Assembly (NCBI GenBank): GCA_951230915.1
Contig: OX579637.1
Span: forward strand, 27,404,001 to 27,468,000
Source of the DNA: Antitrichia curtipendula
Lineage: Eukaryota > Streptophyta > Bryopsida > Hypnales > Leucodontaceae
Direction: 5' to 3'
DNA length: 64,000 nt
Position numbers and translations under genes: made by a program. Below, in pieces: positions 23,801-36,160 of the stretch. The notes under the pieces are model-generated. The model was not told the DNA's origin. It was given only the letters and a program-made list of their open reading frames with translations, and did not search any database. Every line of letters begins with the position of its first letter. The stretch's first letter is position 1.

Positions 23801-25536
23801 GGCAATAGGGTGTGTAATTCACAGAGTTGGATGTTTCTCTGTTGAGTAAAGAAGAGTGAACTATTACGGAGGCATTTTGCATCGCATGTGGTTTTCTACA
23901 AATATCATTGTGTGGCACCGTTCTGAGGGGTTTTTGTGCTAGAAGATTGTAGTTCAAAATATTTTGTTTCGGTGTGGCGTTTGTGGTTGTAGTTGAGTGC
24001 AGGAGATGTGCAAGTCTGCAGAAAGCTATACACGTCACTGGAGAGTAATGAATTTTTGTTTACCTCAGGAACCTGTTTGATCTTCTCCAACAGAAGTATG
24101 ATAATCCACAACGACATCCCACTTACTCTTTATATTTTTTAGAAGGTTAACTGTTTCAGCAGCAGTATGAAGACATTGGAAGTAGTTATTTGAAAAGATT
24201 TGTATGTGAATGCTGTAAACAGTCACGCGGTTCAGTTTTGATATTGTGTGTAAACTAAGTTTTATTTGTCTTCGCGTCATTTGCCAAATTGTACATAGAG
24301 TTGGTATTATGAGCAAAATATTGTTTCATTGCAAGTGACATTGTTCTTGCAGACATGAAGATATTAACATCAAAATTGATTTCAAGATCTGCAGACAGTA
24401 AACACATGTGAGTTTCGTGTTCACTCCATAATTTTATACCTTTGAAAAAGAATGTGTTGGTAAAATTGAGGTTGACATGGAGTAGTTCTTGGTCATTATA
24501 CCTTTGTTGGTAGTTTTTCAAAGAAATTCCTATGTATGAGTAGAATGTCCTGTGCATACTTTAATTTTATTGTTTAGACTTTGTGTCTGTCTGTGCTGCG
24601 AGGTATACAATGGATCATCCTACGGAACACATACAGAACAAGAGTTCTACTATGTGACTATATGAGCGCACTCTTTTTCGGAGAAGTTGAATTTAACCAC
24701 TCGAAGTGTTTAGGTGAGATTGCTGTCATGCAAATATAAGTATGTGTGAATTGAAGGACGCATGTGAACAGTATTTCAGGGAAAATGTAATGAAATTCCT
24801 AGGTAGGCAATGCACATGAATTGAAAAATATGTGCTCAGAGCAGTTTTTAATTTTTTTTCTTGTATTCATATCCTAGTGCTCAGACATACGTATTTCACA
24901 GTAGAGTTAATGAAATGAGCAGCTGCAATTTATTCACATTGTTCTTAAAGACTTCTGCAGTTCATTGCAAGTGCTTTTTTTCCCATGCCGTAGTATTCAG
25001 CGCTCACAAATTCAACTGGTTTGACAGGCATGTAGCTTTTGTTTTACGTGGAGGTTGTTTCCATTCCGTGGAAGACTTGTTTTACAACACATTTCTAAGG
25101 TATTCTATACGGGGGGATTGCAAATTGGACATAGTACACATGAAGGCTGCATATATGTAAACAAGCCAAAATATCAAAATGTTGATGAATTGCATTCAGT
25201 TTTCGATAGATCCTAGTCTTCAATCACAAGCAGAAACAAGCAAGGTGAAACTGGTAAACTATGGAATTAAAAACACGATCAGAAAGTATTCAAAAGTAGT
25301 AGCTAAGAGAATTGCAATGAACAGTGCATGTCTGCCTATATCGTCTTCAATGAACCTCGTCTTCCCTGCAATAACAGAAGCGAAGAAATCTTGGATAGCC
25401 ATATTCTCTGTGAAGTTATGCCGTAGTTGTAAGGAATATTTAACATAGGGTTGGATGTCTTTCTTAGTGGCACATACGGTTGTCGCGTTGGCAATGCGCG
25501 GGGAGGACCTTTCTCCCAGAAGCGGCACTGACAGTT
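20836..25536. other. Non-coding stretch, no supported gene
   Basis: Many short ORFs in all frames but none with a motif, sustained composition or matching splice sites. The plus strand is visibly rich in G and T relative to C. A segment at about 22628-22850 is loosely similar to one at about 30501-30730, so part of this DNA may be old duplicated transposon sequence. Confidence 0.45.
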
Positions 25537-26279
25537 TCAGTCGTACTCTTCCTCAGAGCTGGGAACGTACTCGTTGGACAACGTCGGGCCAGCCGATGTC
25601 TCCCCCGGTGTAGCGTGTTGAACTATGAAATACGGACCATCGACGAGAGTGAATTTGATGAGGTCCCCTTCGCGAATGTTATGGAAAAGAGCAAAGTCAG
25701 TCCATCCGCCTCCGAAAGCCCGATGAGGTTTGCGGTTGATGTAGCTCAGATTGACCTTGACTTCCCACGGAGTCCGCCTCCTTCGTAGGACATTCCTACT
25801 TTTTGTTCAAGGTCTGGGGCATACTCTTGAATGAACGAAGCGAGAATGCCCTACGGAAAAAGAAAAGAAAATGAAATTACAGTAATTCGGAAGGTCAATA
25901 TCTGAAATGGAATTGACGGGGTTCTCAGAGACGGCAGTCGGATAAGGTGAGAAGGTTTTTGTGTACATATGTACTTGCGAAGATGACATCGACTAATTGT
26001 ATGCAGCAGTGAGCTTGATTTTTGATTAATTTGAGCATAGTTTACAAAATATGATGGAGAAGGTAGAGAAGCACAGGGTGCAGGCAATTTGTATTCTTGA
26101 AGTGGAGCGGATGGCAACACGTAAAAGAGAGTGGAAATAGTTCAGTGCATGAAGGCTTGAGCGGAACTTACCAAGGTCCGGGACAATGTTTTCTTCATAA
26201 TTTTTCGGAATACTTTGTCGCTGCCATGGGAAGATGCGTCCGTAACGACAATGGCGATTGAAAGTCTTTGTTGGGGCAT
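25537..26279 (-). pseudogene. B3 DNA-binding domain gene, frameshifted
   Basis: Exon 1 (26279 down to 26172) starts ATG, encodes 36 codons ending KVFRKIMKKTLSRTL and stops at a consensus donor (CTTG|GTAAGT). Exon 2 (25850 down to 25537) follows a pyrimidine-rich acceptor (TTTTTCCGTAG) in phase 0. It encodes GILASFIQEYAPDLEQKV and then, in another frame, TPWEVKVNLSYINRKPHRAF, GGGWTDFALFHNIREGD and LIKFTLVDGPYFIVQHA, ending in TGA. Together these give the whole plant B3 fold: F.K.(M)..TL, IPa.F..EY, W.VKV, GW..F...h.(I)..GD and F.L....F.V. B3 proteins are plant transcription factors that bind DNA in the nucleus. The change of frame falls near 25772-25785 (GGAGGCGG on the minus strand), so one base was gained or lost, or a cryptic splice is used. 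Confidence 0.8.
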
Positions 26280-29200
26280 TTTTGTGTGATGTACAACAGA
26301 GTAGGAGAAACTGAAGATTAACGTCGGAGAACTAGAAGGAATTGCAGAAGGAGGAATTTCAGTATGTGCCAGTCGATGCAAAGAGAGAAGTATGATGGAA
26401 GGGATAGAGGGAGTATTTAAGGCTCTGTCCATTGTAATGCACCGTGAGCAATTATTTGATTTCCTGATATTTCAACTGATTAGCTTGTAATGAATGCATT
26501 AATTTGTAGCTTTGTCCAGTTTGTCTAATCTAGTGTGCATTTCATCAATCACATGTGATTGACAAAATGATGTAGTTATTAATGACCTTGACTCTGTAAA
26601 TTGTGTAGAGGAAGTCCCATGATGTTAAACTTAAGAAAAATAGCTGAAGATGATTGTTTGTACTTGAGTGCAGAGACATAAATGAAGAAAAGAAAGCAGA
26701 AGTGAACGTCACGCTAATGGTGGATGGTGCAGGATTGAAACTGATAGAGGAACTTCAGGTTTCATGTCATTTCAGTTCAATTTTGGGTCAGTTCTCAAGT
26801 TCATAGAAAGTACAAGTAGGTAGATTTGAGAAGGAAGCCGTCAAGAAATGTACGTCAAGTGCAAGATTTTAATTTGCAATAGAAGAGGAGTCAATGTTTA
26901 TTTCAGTGCTTCTGTTTAACATGACAAGGAGGTGCACGTTTTAACGACCTCTATATTATTATAGCGAAGGCCTCATTGCATTGCTGTGATACAAGTGAAA
27001 TGGATGTGTACCTCGTGTTGTTGTTTCTGGTCGTTGGTGAACCGAAGTGTAGGACAGGTATTTCTTGTAGCGCATGGCTGGTGTGCCTCGCGCACAAACG
27101 CTTTGGGAAGTACGCAGTAGCGGACCTTCTTTTCGAAATTTTTATATGTAGAGGACAATGATGTATACGTGGAATTCAACGGAATAGGTACTTCTCTGCA
27201 ATCCGGGTGGTCTGGGACTGTAGGATCGTGCTTCTCCGTGACATTAGTTCCGCTCTGTTCATTTTGGCGTCATGTTGTGCACAGTAAATGGTCTCTAGCA
27301 TTGCAAAGTTTATTGATTCAGGTATGAAAGTGCAGGATTGTGTGGCCACAGTAGTGCTAGCAACGGAATCTGAAGTGGCTTCAGAATAGGCTGACGACTG
27401 TGGAAAAGGCGATTGAGGAGAGCGCTACTTCATTCGACAGATGAGTGTCCTCAAGTATGTGGGTTCGTAATTGTCAGTCAGTCGCTAAGAATTATACATG
27501 TTCTAGGGTTGGACAATTTGCTCACGTGATAGAGTTAATTTGAATTGAATGCATCTGTTAAGGAAACCCATCTGCACAGCACTAAAGCAGACGGAGGTAG
27601 GTGCAACTGTATTTATCTCAGTTGCATTGTGGTTAAGGTTTTTTGACTTTTTTCTGCGACGTTCATGTCTATTAATTAGTTGTGATAGGAAGATGGTTTC
27701 TCCTGTAATTGACATCACCTGCAAACTTTAAAGGAATTTCTTGCAAAAGTCAAGCGTATGAGCATGCCATCTTAGAATTCACTTGTGATTTTCTCTTAGA
27801 TTTTTGAAGGTCTTGCATGTTGTCAAGTTATAATCTGCATGCCGTTTTGCACTGTTTTAAGCCATGCAAAGCTGCAGTACAATTAAAGTAACGTAGAAGT
27901 GATACAAAAAACGAGAGAGCGGGTTTTGTTACGTGTACTAGCTCTGTTTTGTTTTATTTCATTGGTATGCGTGCATTGATCGGCATCAAAGAATTATGAG
28001 ATGCCTCAAATCTTCCCTGTTTGCAAGGACTATATTCAGAATTAGGCAACATGCATGCAGAGTGTAGTTGTAGTTAAAATAGACTTAACAATAACGATGA
28101 ATTTTTTTATGTGGCTGCAGATCACTCCAAGTCAATTTGTGGTATGTAACTCTTCTTGTAGGGCTTTTGGAAATGCCTGATCTTTTGCGTCGGTAAGTGT
28201 GGGCATGACTTGGTTCCCTGTTAGTGTGAATCGCTTAAGGTGTTATCCTCTTTGTGACAACAAATTTCGGTACTTTGCTTGCGGTTGTAAAAATTAAATT
28301 TTGGACACGGTCAGAAGAGCTGTGTGTTTACAATGTCATTTGCTACTGTAATTTGAGAGTGACTTTTTACATAATGCACCACATGGGTGGACATGATTAT
28401 TTTCTTTTTGGCATTGTAGACAAATGAGGAACAATTTGATGTGTGGTACAATCATACCAGTTTTGAGGAACAACACTACCCCTGCATTGGAAAATGTGTA
28501 AGAGTACACAAATGAGGGTACTATATAGTTATGTTTGACATTGTTATCCTGTCCTATGGAGCAGCACAATTTGTAGCCTGTTTAGCTGGAGTGTTTCAGG
28601 AGCGTTAATCTAGGAACTGAAATTGAGTCCATTATTATGAACGACGTTTCCTTGTTATGGTGTCACATATATATCTTCCAGGAAATATAGAGGACACTCT
28701 CTTTATAGTATTGTCTTAAGAATCCTCAGTTAATGTAATGTGATTAGAGAACTTCGTGTTCGATGAGTTTCTTTCTGTTTATGTGACTGCGTGTTTTAGG
28801 AGGAAGAATATCTATGCTTGCGTTTATGAAGTTTGAAGTTCTCTTGTTGTAACAGTGTCTTGATGCTTGGAGTGTCAGTGCTTCCAAGGCGCTGGACCTA
28901 AGCTAAAAAGTAATATTTCGTGAGTGCGGCATCTAAGAAAGTTTCCATCCGCCACATGTGCATCTTCGTTTTTCTTTCAATTGTGCAATGCCGTATTTTG
29001 AGTTCTACAGAGATGATGCTATGTTGTCTGTTGCAGAACCGTTTGTGACTATAACTGCTGGGACTTTGAGGCATTTTTTCATATTCCCCGTACCGGAACT
29101 TTAAGTTGTTTGAATTTACAACTGTCTGCCGAAAATGGTACTTCTTTGGACGTGCAATGCTTGCTAATGCGTTTCTTTGTTCATTCAAATTAAAGTTTCG

Positions 29201-31187
29201 GTCGTTGAATTCAAGACATAATTGTTGTTGCCTTTTCAGTTCAGTACTCTGAAAACTATGAACCCTAATGATACCCTCTGTAAAGGAAGTTAGTCTTTTT
29301 TTTTTCCTTTTTTTTCCATGGAACTGCACCGCATGTCCCATTTAACAGATTTTGAAAAACCGCAAGCATTGTATGAGCTCTGAATATTGACATTTTTAAA
29401 TTCAGAAGGATTGCTTTCCAGTCGCATTTTGGCCATCATAAAGTACAGTGCAATTAGTTTTTTGTGTAAATTCTGTTCTCCAACAATTAGTGCAAGTAAT
29501 GTAACTTGCATACATTTAAGAAGAGCAAGTATCAGTGTTTTTTCCGAAAATTGGTGAGTAAGTTTCTTAGAGAGTTCGTGGATCTCCATTGTTTAATATC
29601 TTTTTATTTTGAATATGCAGTATGTGGACACTCGGAAAGGAAGCTTCCAGTCGATGACATTTGCTAGGGTGATACTAGGGACAACGTTATTTCTACTTCC
29701 AGCATGTCGAAGGAGGTAAGCAACATTTTTTTTACAAGATCACAATGGAGTTCTTGAGAGACAACTCGAAGTATGACCCAAAGTCTTTGTAGTTGAACTG
29801 TTTATCAATTAAATAATGTACAGTCAATTTTGATGCAGTCATTCGAAGTGGGAGGCTGTAGATGACTGTGGAAGGGGTAGTGGACAACCAAAGTTCTTGC
29901 GAATTCATCTTCAATCTCCCATTTTAAAAGAGCAGTAGCCATAGACATGCATGCAGTCAAGTGAAACTTACGCTAAGTCAAAGTGTATGGATAGTTGAGT
30001 TTTTTGAATTTGCTAACATCAGTCATATGAAATGAATACCTCAACATCAATTACTAAAATTGTAGCACTGAAGTGACACTAAAATCAGTTGGTGTCTTCA
30101 TTAGATTAACGTAGGAAATGAGGTTCAGTATTAAGGTTAACGGTGTATTCAGTGAAGTTGAGAACTTCACTTAATTTTAGGCGTACGTGCAATAGTATTG
30201 AAGCATAGTGATTCTCATGCACACACAAGTCCATGCATGTAGCGTCACAGGAATGTGCAGTTGCACCTGCAATGTTCAAAGGGATATCGTGCAGAAGTAC
30301 GAATAGCAGAATGAACATCGGTGCTTGCATTCATGATTTGCGTAGTCTGCTTTAATTTTCAGAATGTAGTAGTTAGAGGTACTCATGTGGAACGTGTTCA
30401 AATTGAAGTAAGAGATGAATTTTTTATGGTATAACCCCTTGAAAGTTTGAGGTCAATACTATGTCTCTCTTGAACAATATGATTTGTTGCATGAACGTAT
30501 TTGTTTGACGATAAATTGGATGGCAAAGTGAGGAGGCTTTTGATACAAGAATGCATGTCTATTGGCGGAGGTTGTCTGAAACCACTGTGTATTGTAGAAG
30601 ATGCATGTCAAAGTGAGGAAAAAAACATAATGCAATTCACTTTGTTGTCTGTTGTTTTTAGTGCTACGAAGTTTGTGCATGGGACCCCGTGCACAGAATG
30701 GAATAATTGATGCTAGGTTTGGCAATAAAGTAGCAAATCATATGTATTTGAAGGCTTTGAGTTACTGGAAGTTATTTTGGTCGATGAAAGGCAGGGATGT
30801 TGTTTTCAGTTTTCCATATAAACGTTATATTCATTAAAATGAGAGGATTCCACTGAATTGGGAGGAGTTGAGACGAAGTAATTGGAATACAATGCATTGA
30901 AATATAGTAGACATCGGTGTGAAACATATAATAAGTATCATTAACAAGTACAATATCAGCCTACTATTATGAAGACGGGAACACAAAAATCAAACAATTG
31001 TGTCTTTCCTTGTACACTTGATTGATTTATACAATCATGTGATATTTTTCGGCGTAAACGCCTTGTAAAGTTTTATCACAGTGTACGTAATTACTGCGAA
31101 TGTGATTCACTGCAGAATTGCAATGTAAGTAATCTGTGGAGAGAGCTTGTATACCTCTAGACTACGACTCTACAATATGAACATGTC
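26280..31187. other. Non-coding stretch, no supported gene
   Basis: No ORF with a recognisable domain. Composition on the plus strand stays G/T-rich, as before 25.5 kb. The segment at 30501-30730 is a diverged relative of 22628-22850. The last part is the 3' flank of copy 2 of the large gene on the minus strand. Confidence 0.45.
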
Positions 31188-31800
31188 CTATATGTGCGAC
31201 TTACTCTTGAGCATCTCCATGGCCTTCCTAATCTCAGGCCCACGACTATATCCATTACTAGCCTGCTTGTATTCTCGTCGTGCCTGTTGCCTCTGTAGTT
31301 CTAAGAACTTTTGATTCCACTAGTCAAAAAATGGAGAAACGCAACTCTTGCTCGCCACTCCGCTGTGCGTTTTGGACTTTCTTACTCCCAGGGAAAGAGG
31401 TCGTGGCCGAGGAAATGAGGGCAAGTCTAAATTGACAGCAACCTTCTCTTTGCCCAATTCACGTGGCACTTCTAACACTGGTGACATGGCATTCCCGTAC
31501 AGTTTCCTCTGTGGTGCTCTGTCAGAGGCTGACGGTGACATCTGCGAAGCGAAAACACCTCTAGATTTTAATGGAGAAGGGGAGCAGGATTTAGGCAGAC
31601 GAGGAGTTCCACTCGGAGGACTGTCTACCACACCATCCTCAAGAGGTCTAGCAAAATAATCCATCGTGGAGTTTGCTGTTGCCGCCGAGCAAAGGAAGTT
31701 TCCCGTGCTCAAAATTGCGTTTTGTCCATAGTCTAGGATGGAATCAGCCGACGCCGTACAAGTGAGGCTAGCATTCATGAGCGGAGACGGGGAGAAACGC
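31188..31800 (-). CDS. Copy 2 terminal exon: conserved tail
   Basis: Encodes DSILDYGQ, SAATANSTMDYFARPLEDGVVDSPPSG and SPSPLKSR, matching copy 1 exons 6-7 but without the intron between them. A TAG at 31320-31322 is followed in frame by WNQKFLELQRQQARREYKQ, aligned with the copy 1 tail, and a final TAG at 31188. The acceptor at the upstream end is not clear; the right boundary given is where conservation begins. Confidence 0.55.
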
Positions 31801-32051
31801 AAATTTTGAGAACAACACACAGTAAGAGATATTATCACTTGAGATGAACAGAGCAAATCCCATCGTTGAATGCAACCTCAAATATCCAAGGCGAGTGCAG
31901 CAGAATGCTTAACAAGTAAGATAACCAAGACTTGAAACCAAAACAGGATGTCATATTCAAAAATCATATGAGAATATTTTATTTCACGAGATAAATGTGC
32001 ATACAGAGCATTATGAGTACGTGAGTTATTACGTGAGATATTGACTCAACT

Positions 32052-32072
32052 ATCAGGTCGATGCGAGCTAAA
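32052..32072. promoter_or_regulatory. Type II palindrome, degenerate, downstream of exon 5 (copy 2)
   Basis: ATCAGGTCGA then TG then CGAGCTAAA. The left arm is intact and the right arm has two changes. It lies between the FCP1-like exon and the last exon of copy 2. Confidence 0.5.
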
Positions 32073-32159
32073 GCGCACAGGAATGTACATCTCTCTAATT
32101 ATGTGCCTAATAGATTGGGCCGAGTTGAACTACACTATCGATACATACAGAGCACTATC

Positions 32160-32957
32160 CTATTGTAGACTCTCTGAAACTCGCACTGCATTCAAGATGC
32201 TGTTGTATGTGCGAAGACTTCGTTCATCGCAGAGCATCCTCCTCCCAATATTTTCCTTATTAGTCTCCCGGAATGACTTTAGCCCTATGTCCCGAGCGTT
32301 TGTCAGACGCTTGAACCACGGCAACAAGACGTCGAGCAGAAACGTGTCCTTTGCACCGTTTCCCTTGTAATTCCAAGAGTCCGGGAGAATGACATTCTCG
32401 GTCTTGTTCATCACGTGCTTCACTAGGCTGGCATCAACTGCAATTGTATTTTCATGGTTGAATTTCCCTCGGTATCCCTTGAACAAGGTACTCATGTTTT
32501 TGAGGAAGAGATCCTTACTCGTGCCCGATTCACTAAAAGTCCCGATGCATCCGAAATTATATCTGTACTTTAGTTTCGTGCACGAGTCCTGTCCGAGAAC
32601 AAACATGGGGTACTCCTGACCCTCAAATAGGTACAAGCAAACCTCTTCGGTGGTGGACTTCTTCATGGAGCTCCAAATAGAAACGAATGCTATGCGTCCT
32701 AACTCACGGAGGAACTCAGCGCAATTTGGGTGGACCCAAACTGCCTTCGGTCCAACTAATGTCGGAATGGTTGCCGAGTGCGGCTGCGTCGCGTCACGGG
32801 CGTGAAAGTACGAGCCCTTGGACTTCGCATCTTCACAGACACACAAAATTCCATTTAGGTCCAGGACAACGTTGAGCCACTTCTCCAACACCCTAGACGT
32901 CAATGGAAGGTCTACCTCTTTCGACTTTCCTCGAGGACATCGAGGATCCTCTCCTTG
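32160..32957 (-). CDS. Copy 2 exon 5: FCP1-like (HAD) domain
   Basis: Starts after the acceptor TTTGATAG and encodes WLNVVLDLNGILCV, the same altered DxDxT motif (DLNGI) as copy 1. It continues with VHPNCAEFLRELGRIAFVSIWSS, LGQDSC, NTIAVDASLVKHVMNKTENVI and KDTFLLDVLLPWFKRL. The late double Asp of copy 1 (VDDS) is VDAS here, so both metal and catalytic positions are altered. The reading frame ends with TAG at 32160; whether this is a true end or the exon is spliced further is unclear. Confidence 0.7.
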   Translation of the reverse strand, partial: QGEDPRCPRGKSKEVDLPLTSRVLEKWLNVVLDLNGILCVCEDAKSKGSYFHARDATQPHSATIPTLVGPKAVWVHPNCAEFLRELGRIAFVSIWSSMKKSTTEEVCLYLFEGQEYPMFVLGQDSCTKLKYRYNFGCIGTFSESGTSKDLFLKNMSTLFKGYRGKFNHENTIAVDASLVKHVMNKTENVILPDSWNYKGNGAKDTFLLDVLLPWFKRLTNARDIGLKSFRETNKENIGRRMLCDERSLRTYNSILNAVRVSESLQ

Positions 32958-33111
32958 CTATCAAACGTATAAATGTGCAGCCAGTTACTACGCTGCATTG
33001 ACACCATAGACATCATAGAAGAACTAAAGAGGACGACCTACTGTCCAAGTAAAGGAACAAAATGCAGTCACTAAGCCCCTGAAAATTTAACAGACGAGAA
33101 CGCAGAATTAC

Positions 33112-34556
33112 CTGCTCCTTTGGAGAAGTCTGTTGTTGAGCGGGATCCGCCAACGGAATCTCCAAGAGCTCCGCGTCCGGAATAGAGGTGTCAGCATCCA
33201 GAGGTCCACAATTTTCCACGGCGGCAGCGCTTGTATGTGGATTTTCTGCAATAGGGATACGCTCTGGAGACGTTGGTGGAATCAAGACAAGTGCCTCTGC
33301 AATTCAGGAATTGCCAAGAATTAAATCCATGAGACATCGGTATATTTCATCATATTGAAATGAAGTAAGTACAAAATTGATTTTCAAAATGAGAACTCAG
33401 TGGTTATGTCCACTACAAGTCTTCCGCCAAAAAATGTTTGTCTATCGACATGAAGATCTACATCCATATACAAGCTATGCTACAAATCAGCTCGAGTCGA
33501 GCTAAAACTACACAAATGACATCGAGCGATATTTGCAAATTAACCTGCAGGTGGATCTGGATTGACCAGTGGAGCACTTTCTTCATCTACGTTGGCAGCG
33601 CAGTGTTCCTGGACCGCGACGACACCAGAAGTAGGAATACGTGTAGGCTCCTTGTCAGCAACCTCGCCGTGCAATTCCAAGGGATCCAAATCCTCTACAG
33701 GTGGTGCCGGTGTCTCCGGGCATGCGAATTGAGGAGGAGGCGGAGCGGGAACCACGAATTCTCCAGTCGAAGGTGCAAGCGCAGGAGGAGGAGGTGCATC
33801 CATGATTTGTACTCCGGGCTCCACCAATAAACTAGATGATCCACTGTTATGGGATCCTCCTGCTGGACCTTGGAGGAGCAGCTGTTGATCCGCCGGCTGC
33901 AAAGACGCCAGAGGTTGGATTGCACCCACATGATGCATGATGGTCTGAAACTGGTTGGCAGACTGTTGTTGTTGCACCAGGAACAACTTCTTTAACTCCT
34001 CCATTTGCCTTGCATTCTCTGCAAACATCTCCAGGTTGGACCTGCAGTCGTCTATCCGGTCCTTCCTGAGCTGTTGAATCTCCGCCTGTCTGATGTCGTC
34101 TTCCTCATTCATCCTCTGCCTCTTCCTCTCTCGGGCAGTTGGCGACGGCGAGGGCAATGACTGCGTCCCTATGAGCTGTCCGGATGAAGCCGACGATCCC
34201 CGAATGCTTTGTGAACCAAACACCGTTGGTGTAGTCTGCTCAGTTGGTACGTCATCATCGTCGACATTGTCGTTTAGCTCGTGCTCACTGTCCGATGAGA
34301 TGTCAATATTCTCGTTTGCTGCAGGCTGCGAACGTCTGGCTGGTGTCCAACTGGCTTCTGCCATCGCCTTCCCCTTCCTCTTCGACAATGACGGCGTCCC
34401 TGACTGCTGAGGTCTCCTCGGATACATGGCCTCGTCAACAAAATAGCGGGATGGTAGGAAGTCGTTCTTGTCAAGAATCTTAGCCGCGCTCGCAATCCTT
34501 GTCCAATCGTCGGACTCATCCGAGTCCCCCACCGCAAACACAGTGAGCCCGCTCAT
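33112..34556 (-). CDS. Copy 2 exons 3-4: disordered linker with coiled coil
   Basis: Exon 3 (34556-33545) starts ATGAGCGGG after TGTCCTACAG and ends GCAG|GTTAAT. It has GDSDESDDW, LDKNDFLPSRYFVDEAMYP (aligned to copy 1), a Ser/Pro-rich acidic stretch with ISSDSEHE (a possible SUMO-interacting or CK2 site), a charged helix with ERKRQRMNEEDDIRQAEIQ and a Gln-rich run, and then a Pro-rich C-terminus with several PPPP or PPAP runs. Exon 4 (33296-33112) continues in phase 1 and ends GAGCAG|GTAATT. No stop interrupts these exons. The intron between them holds an altered palindrome at 33486-33505. Confidence 0.6.
33486..33505. promoter_or_regulatory. Type II palindrome variant, intron 3 of copy 2
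   Basis: TCAGCTCGA, G, TCGAGCTAA. Both arms changed the same base pair (GG/CC to GC/GC), so symmetry is kept while sequence differs. Matching changes in both arms are what selection on a dimer site or a hairpin would leave, though one case could be chance. Confidence 0.55.
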
Positions 34557-34600
34557 CTGTAGGACAGACAAAATATCAGTCACTTGCTCACGAGTACATT

Positions 34601-34662
34601 ACAGATCGGTTCAACCTGAACAGCAATCAGACGAAGTATACATCAGGTCAACTCGACCTGAT
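34601..34662. promoter_or_regulatory. Two type II palindromes in intron 2 of copy 2
   Basis: 34601-34621 (ACAGATCGG..TT..CAACCTGAAC) and 34642-34662 (ATCAGGTCAA..CTCGACCTGAT), about 20 bp apart, in the intron homologous to copy 1 intron 2. Confidence 0.7.
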
Positions 34663-34711
34663 TTACTAATTGACTATGTGCCTAATGTACAGGAATGATC
34701 ATCACACTTAC

Positions 34712-36019
34712 CATTGCAGCACATGTGAATTTGGAGCCAGCGAAGAGTGACAGAATGTTCGCCCCGGGTACGCAGAACTTTCTCAAAATACGGATATAGT
34801 ACTCCATCCGCAGCTCTGTGTTGTTGATTCTGAACTCAAGCTCATTGTATAGCCGCGGCTTTGTGTATGTATCCGTATTGGGTGCGTCATACGATGACCT
34901 TATGTCGACAAAGTTTTTGTTTCTTGGGCTCTGCAGAAACACCAGATAAATTTTCTCGACCGCCTTCTTGTTGCTGACGGAGTAGTCGCCCATCCTCTCC
35001 TGACTGGCTGGCATGTAGTCTGAGAAAGTCATCTTGTATTCCTTCAAGACATCATTCGATTCGATGTAATGGAGAAGCTACGAGTGTTCAATTATATCCG
35101 AGGCTATCAGAAGCCAATTCTGAACGTCCTCAAGGTGCGGTTGACCTTTCTCCTGGAATGATTTCAGCGCAGCTATAAAGAACGGGTTGGACGGCGTGCA
35201 CTTCTCCTTGTTCATGACGAAAGGTGTGTACCGCATCGTCCCCTTCGGCCAGTTTTGGTGCTCTTCTGATTTTATGTCATATGGTCGATAGTGAGTGGCA
35301 GACATTTGCGGGACAAAGTTATTTCGACGTTCAAGAAACACCTTGAAGAACTGGGCCGCGTACGGCGACATTTCCTCCACAGATTTGTTCTTCGCTCTCG
35401 GCTGCTTGGCTTCCGTCCAGTAATCGTCTCCAGGTTGCTCAAGAAGGACGTTCATCGTGGCACTCGTGAAGTTTCAACTTTTCTTGAATTGCCTCCACTT
35501 CACCACGTTCAACTCGTCCATGGCGTTCATCAACCCCAGTGTCGGATCCACGAGGTGCAGTGCCCGCTTCATAAGGTATTTACGCTTCCGGCGCTCGACC
35601 CATTTTTTGCATGTGTAGTAGCTCTCGAGCGCCCCCGTGATCAGTTTAATTGTCACCTTTGGATGCTTCATGTCCTTCCTTCCTGGCTCTTGATGCAGGA
35701 TGTGTTTGGCCAACTTCGTGAGGTCATCCAAGGACAAATTGCCAAGCCACTTGAAGAATTCGTGTATAAGGTTCTCATTCTCTGGCTTCTAGGTTGTTCT
35801 CAGGTTAAACTTCATGCGGGTGTCTGGGTCTATAAGCTCCCCATGCGCCGCGCTCGAAATCATTTTGCTCCAGAGACTGAAGACTTCATCCGGAGCGGTA
35901 ATAATCTTGAGCTCGTTTACGATCTTTAGCTTTTCCTCCGCGTCCTTGCCTTTCGCAGCCTTCTGAGCCTTCACGACGTCAAGCATGGCGAAGCGCTTGT
36001 ACATCGCCAAAGAGAATTC
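34712..36019 (-). CDS. Copy 2 exon 2: conserved basic module of unknown function
   Basis: 436 codons in one frame from GAATTCTCT (after TTTGTGCAG) to GCTGCAATG|GTAAGT. Blocks NELKIITAP, HGELIDPDTR, EFFKWLGNLS, VERRKRK, MSPYA.QFFKVFL, RLYNELEFR and ELRMEYY match copy 1. Three stops interrupt it: TAG 35789 (at a Trp of copy 1), TGA 35474 and TAG 35078. The lack of frameshifts over 1.3 kb means that the damage is base substitution only. Confidence 0.7.
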
Positions 36020-36061
36020 CTGCACAAAGGAGAAGCATCACAGAGTAGTGAGTAAGCATGA

Positions 36062-36152
36062 TTCAGGTCGAGTCGACCATATTTGCAGCGTTCCGATATG
36101 TGCTCGGTACAGATAGGGTACGATTTATCAGTTCAGGTCGAGCCGACCTGAT
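36062..36152. promoter_or_regulatory. Two type II palindromes in intron 1 of copy 2
   Basis: 36062-36082 (TTCAGGTCGA, G, TCGACCATAT) and 36132-36152 (TTCAGGTCGA, G, CCGACCTGAT) lie in the intron homologous to copy 1 intron 1, which carries a type I palindrome. Confidence 0.8.
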
Positions 36153-36160
36153 ATACATAC

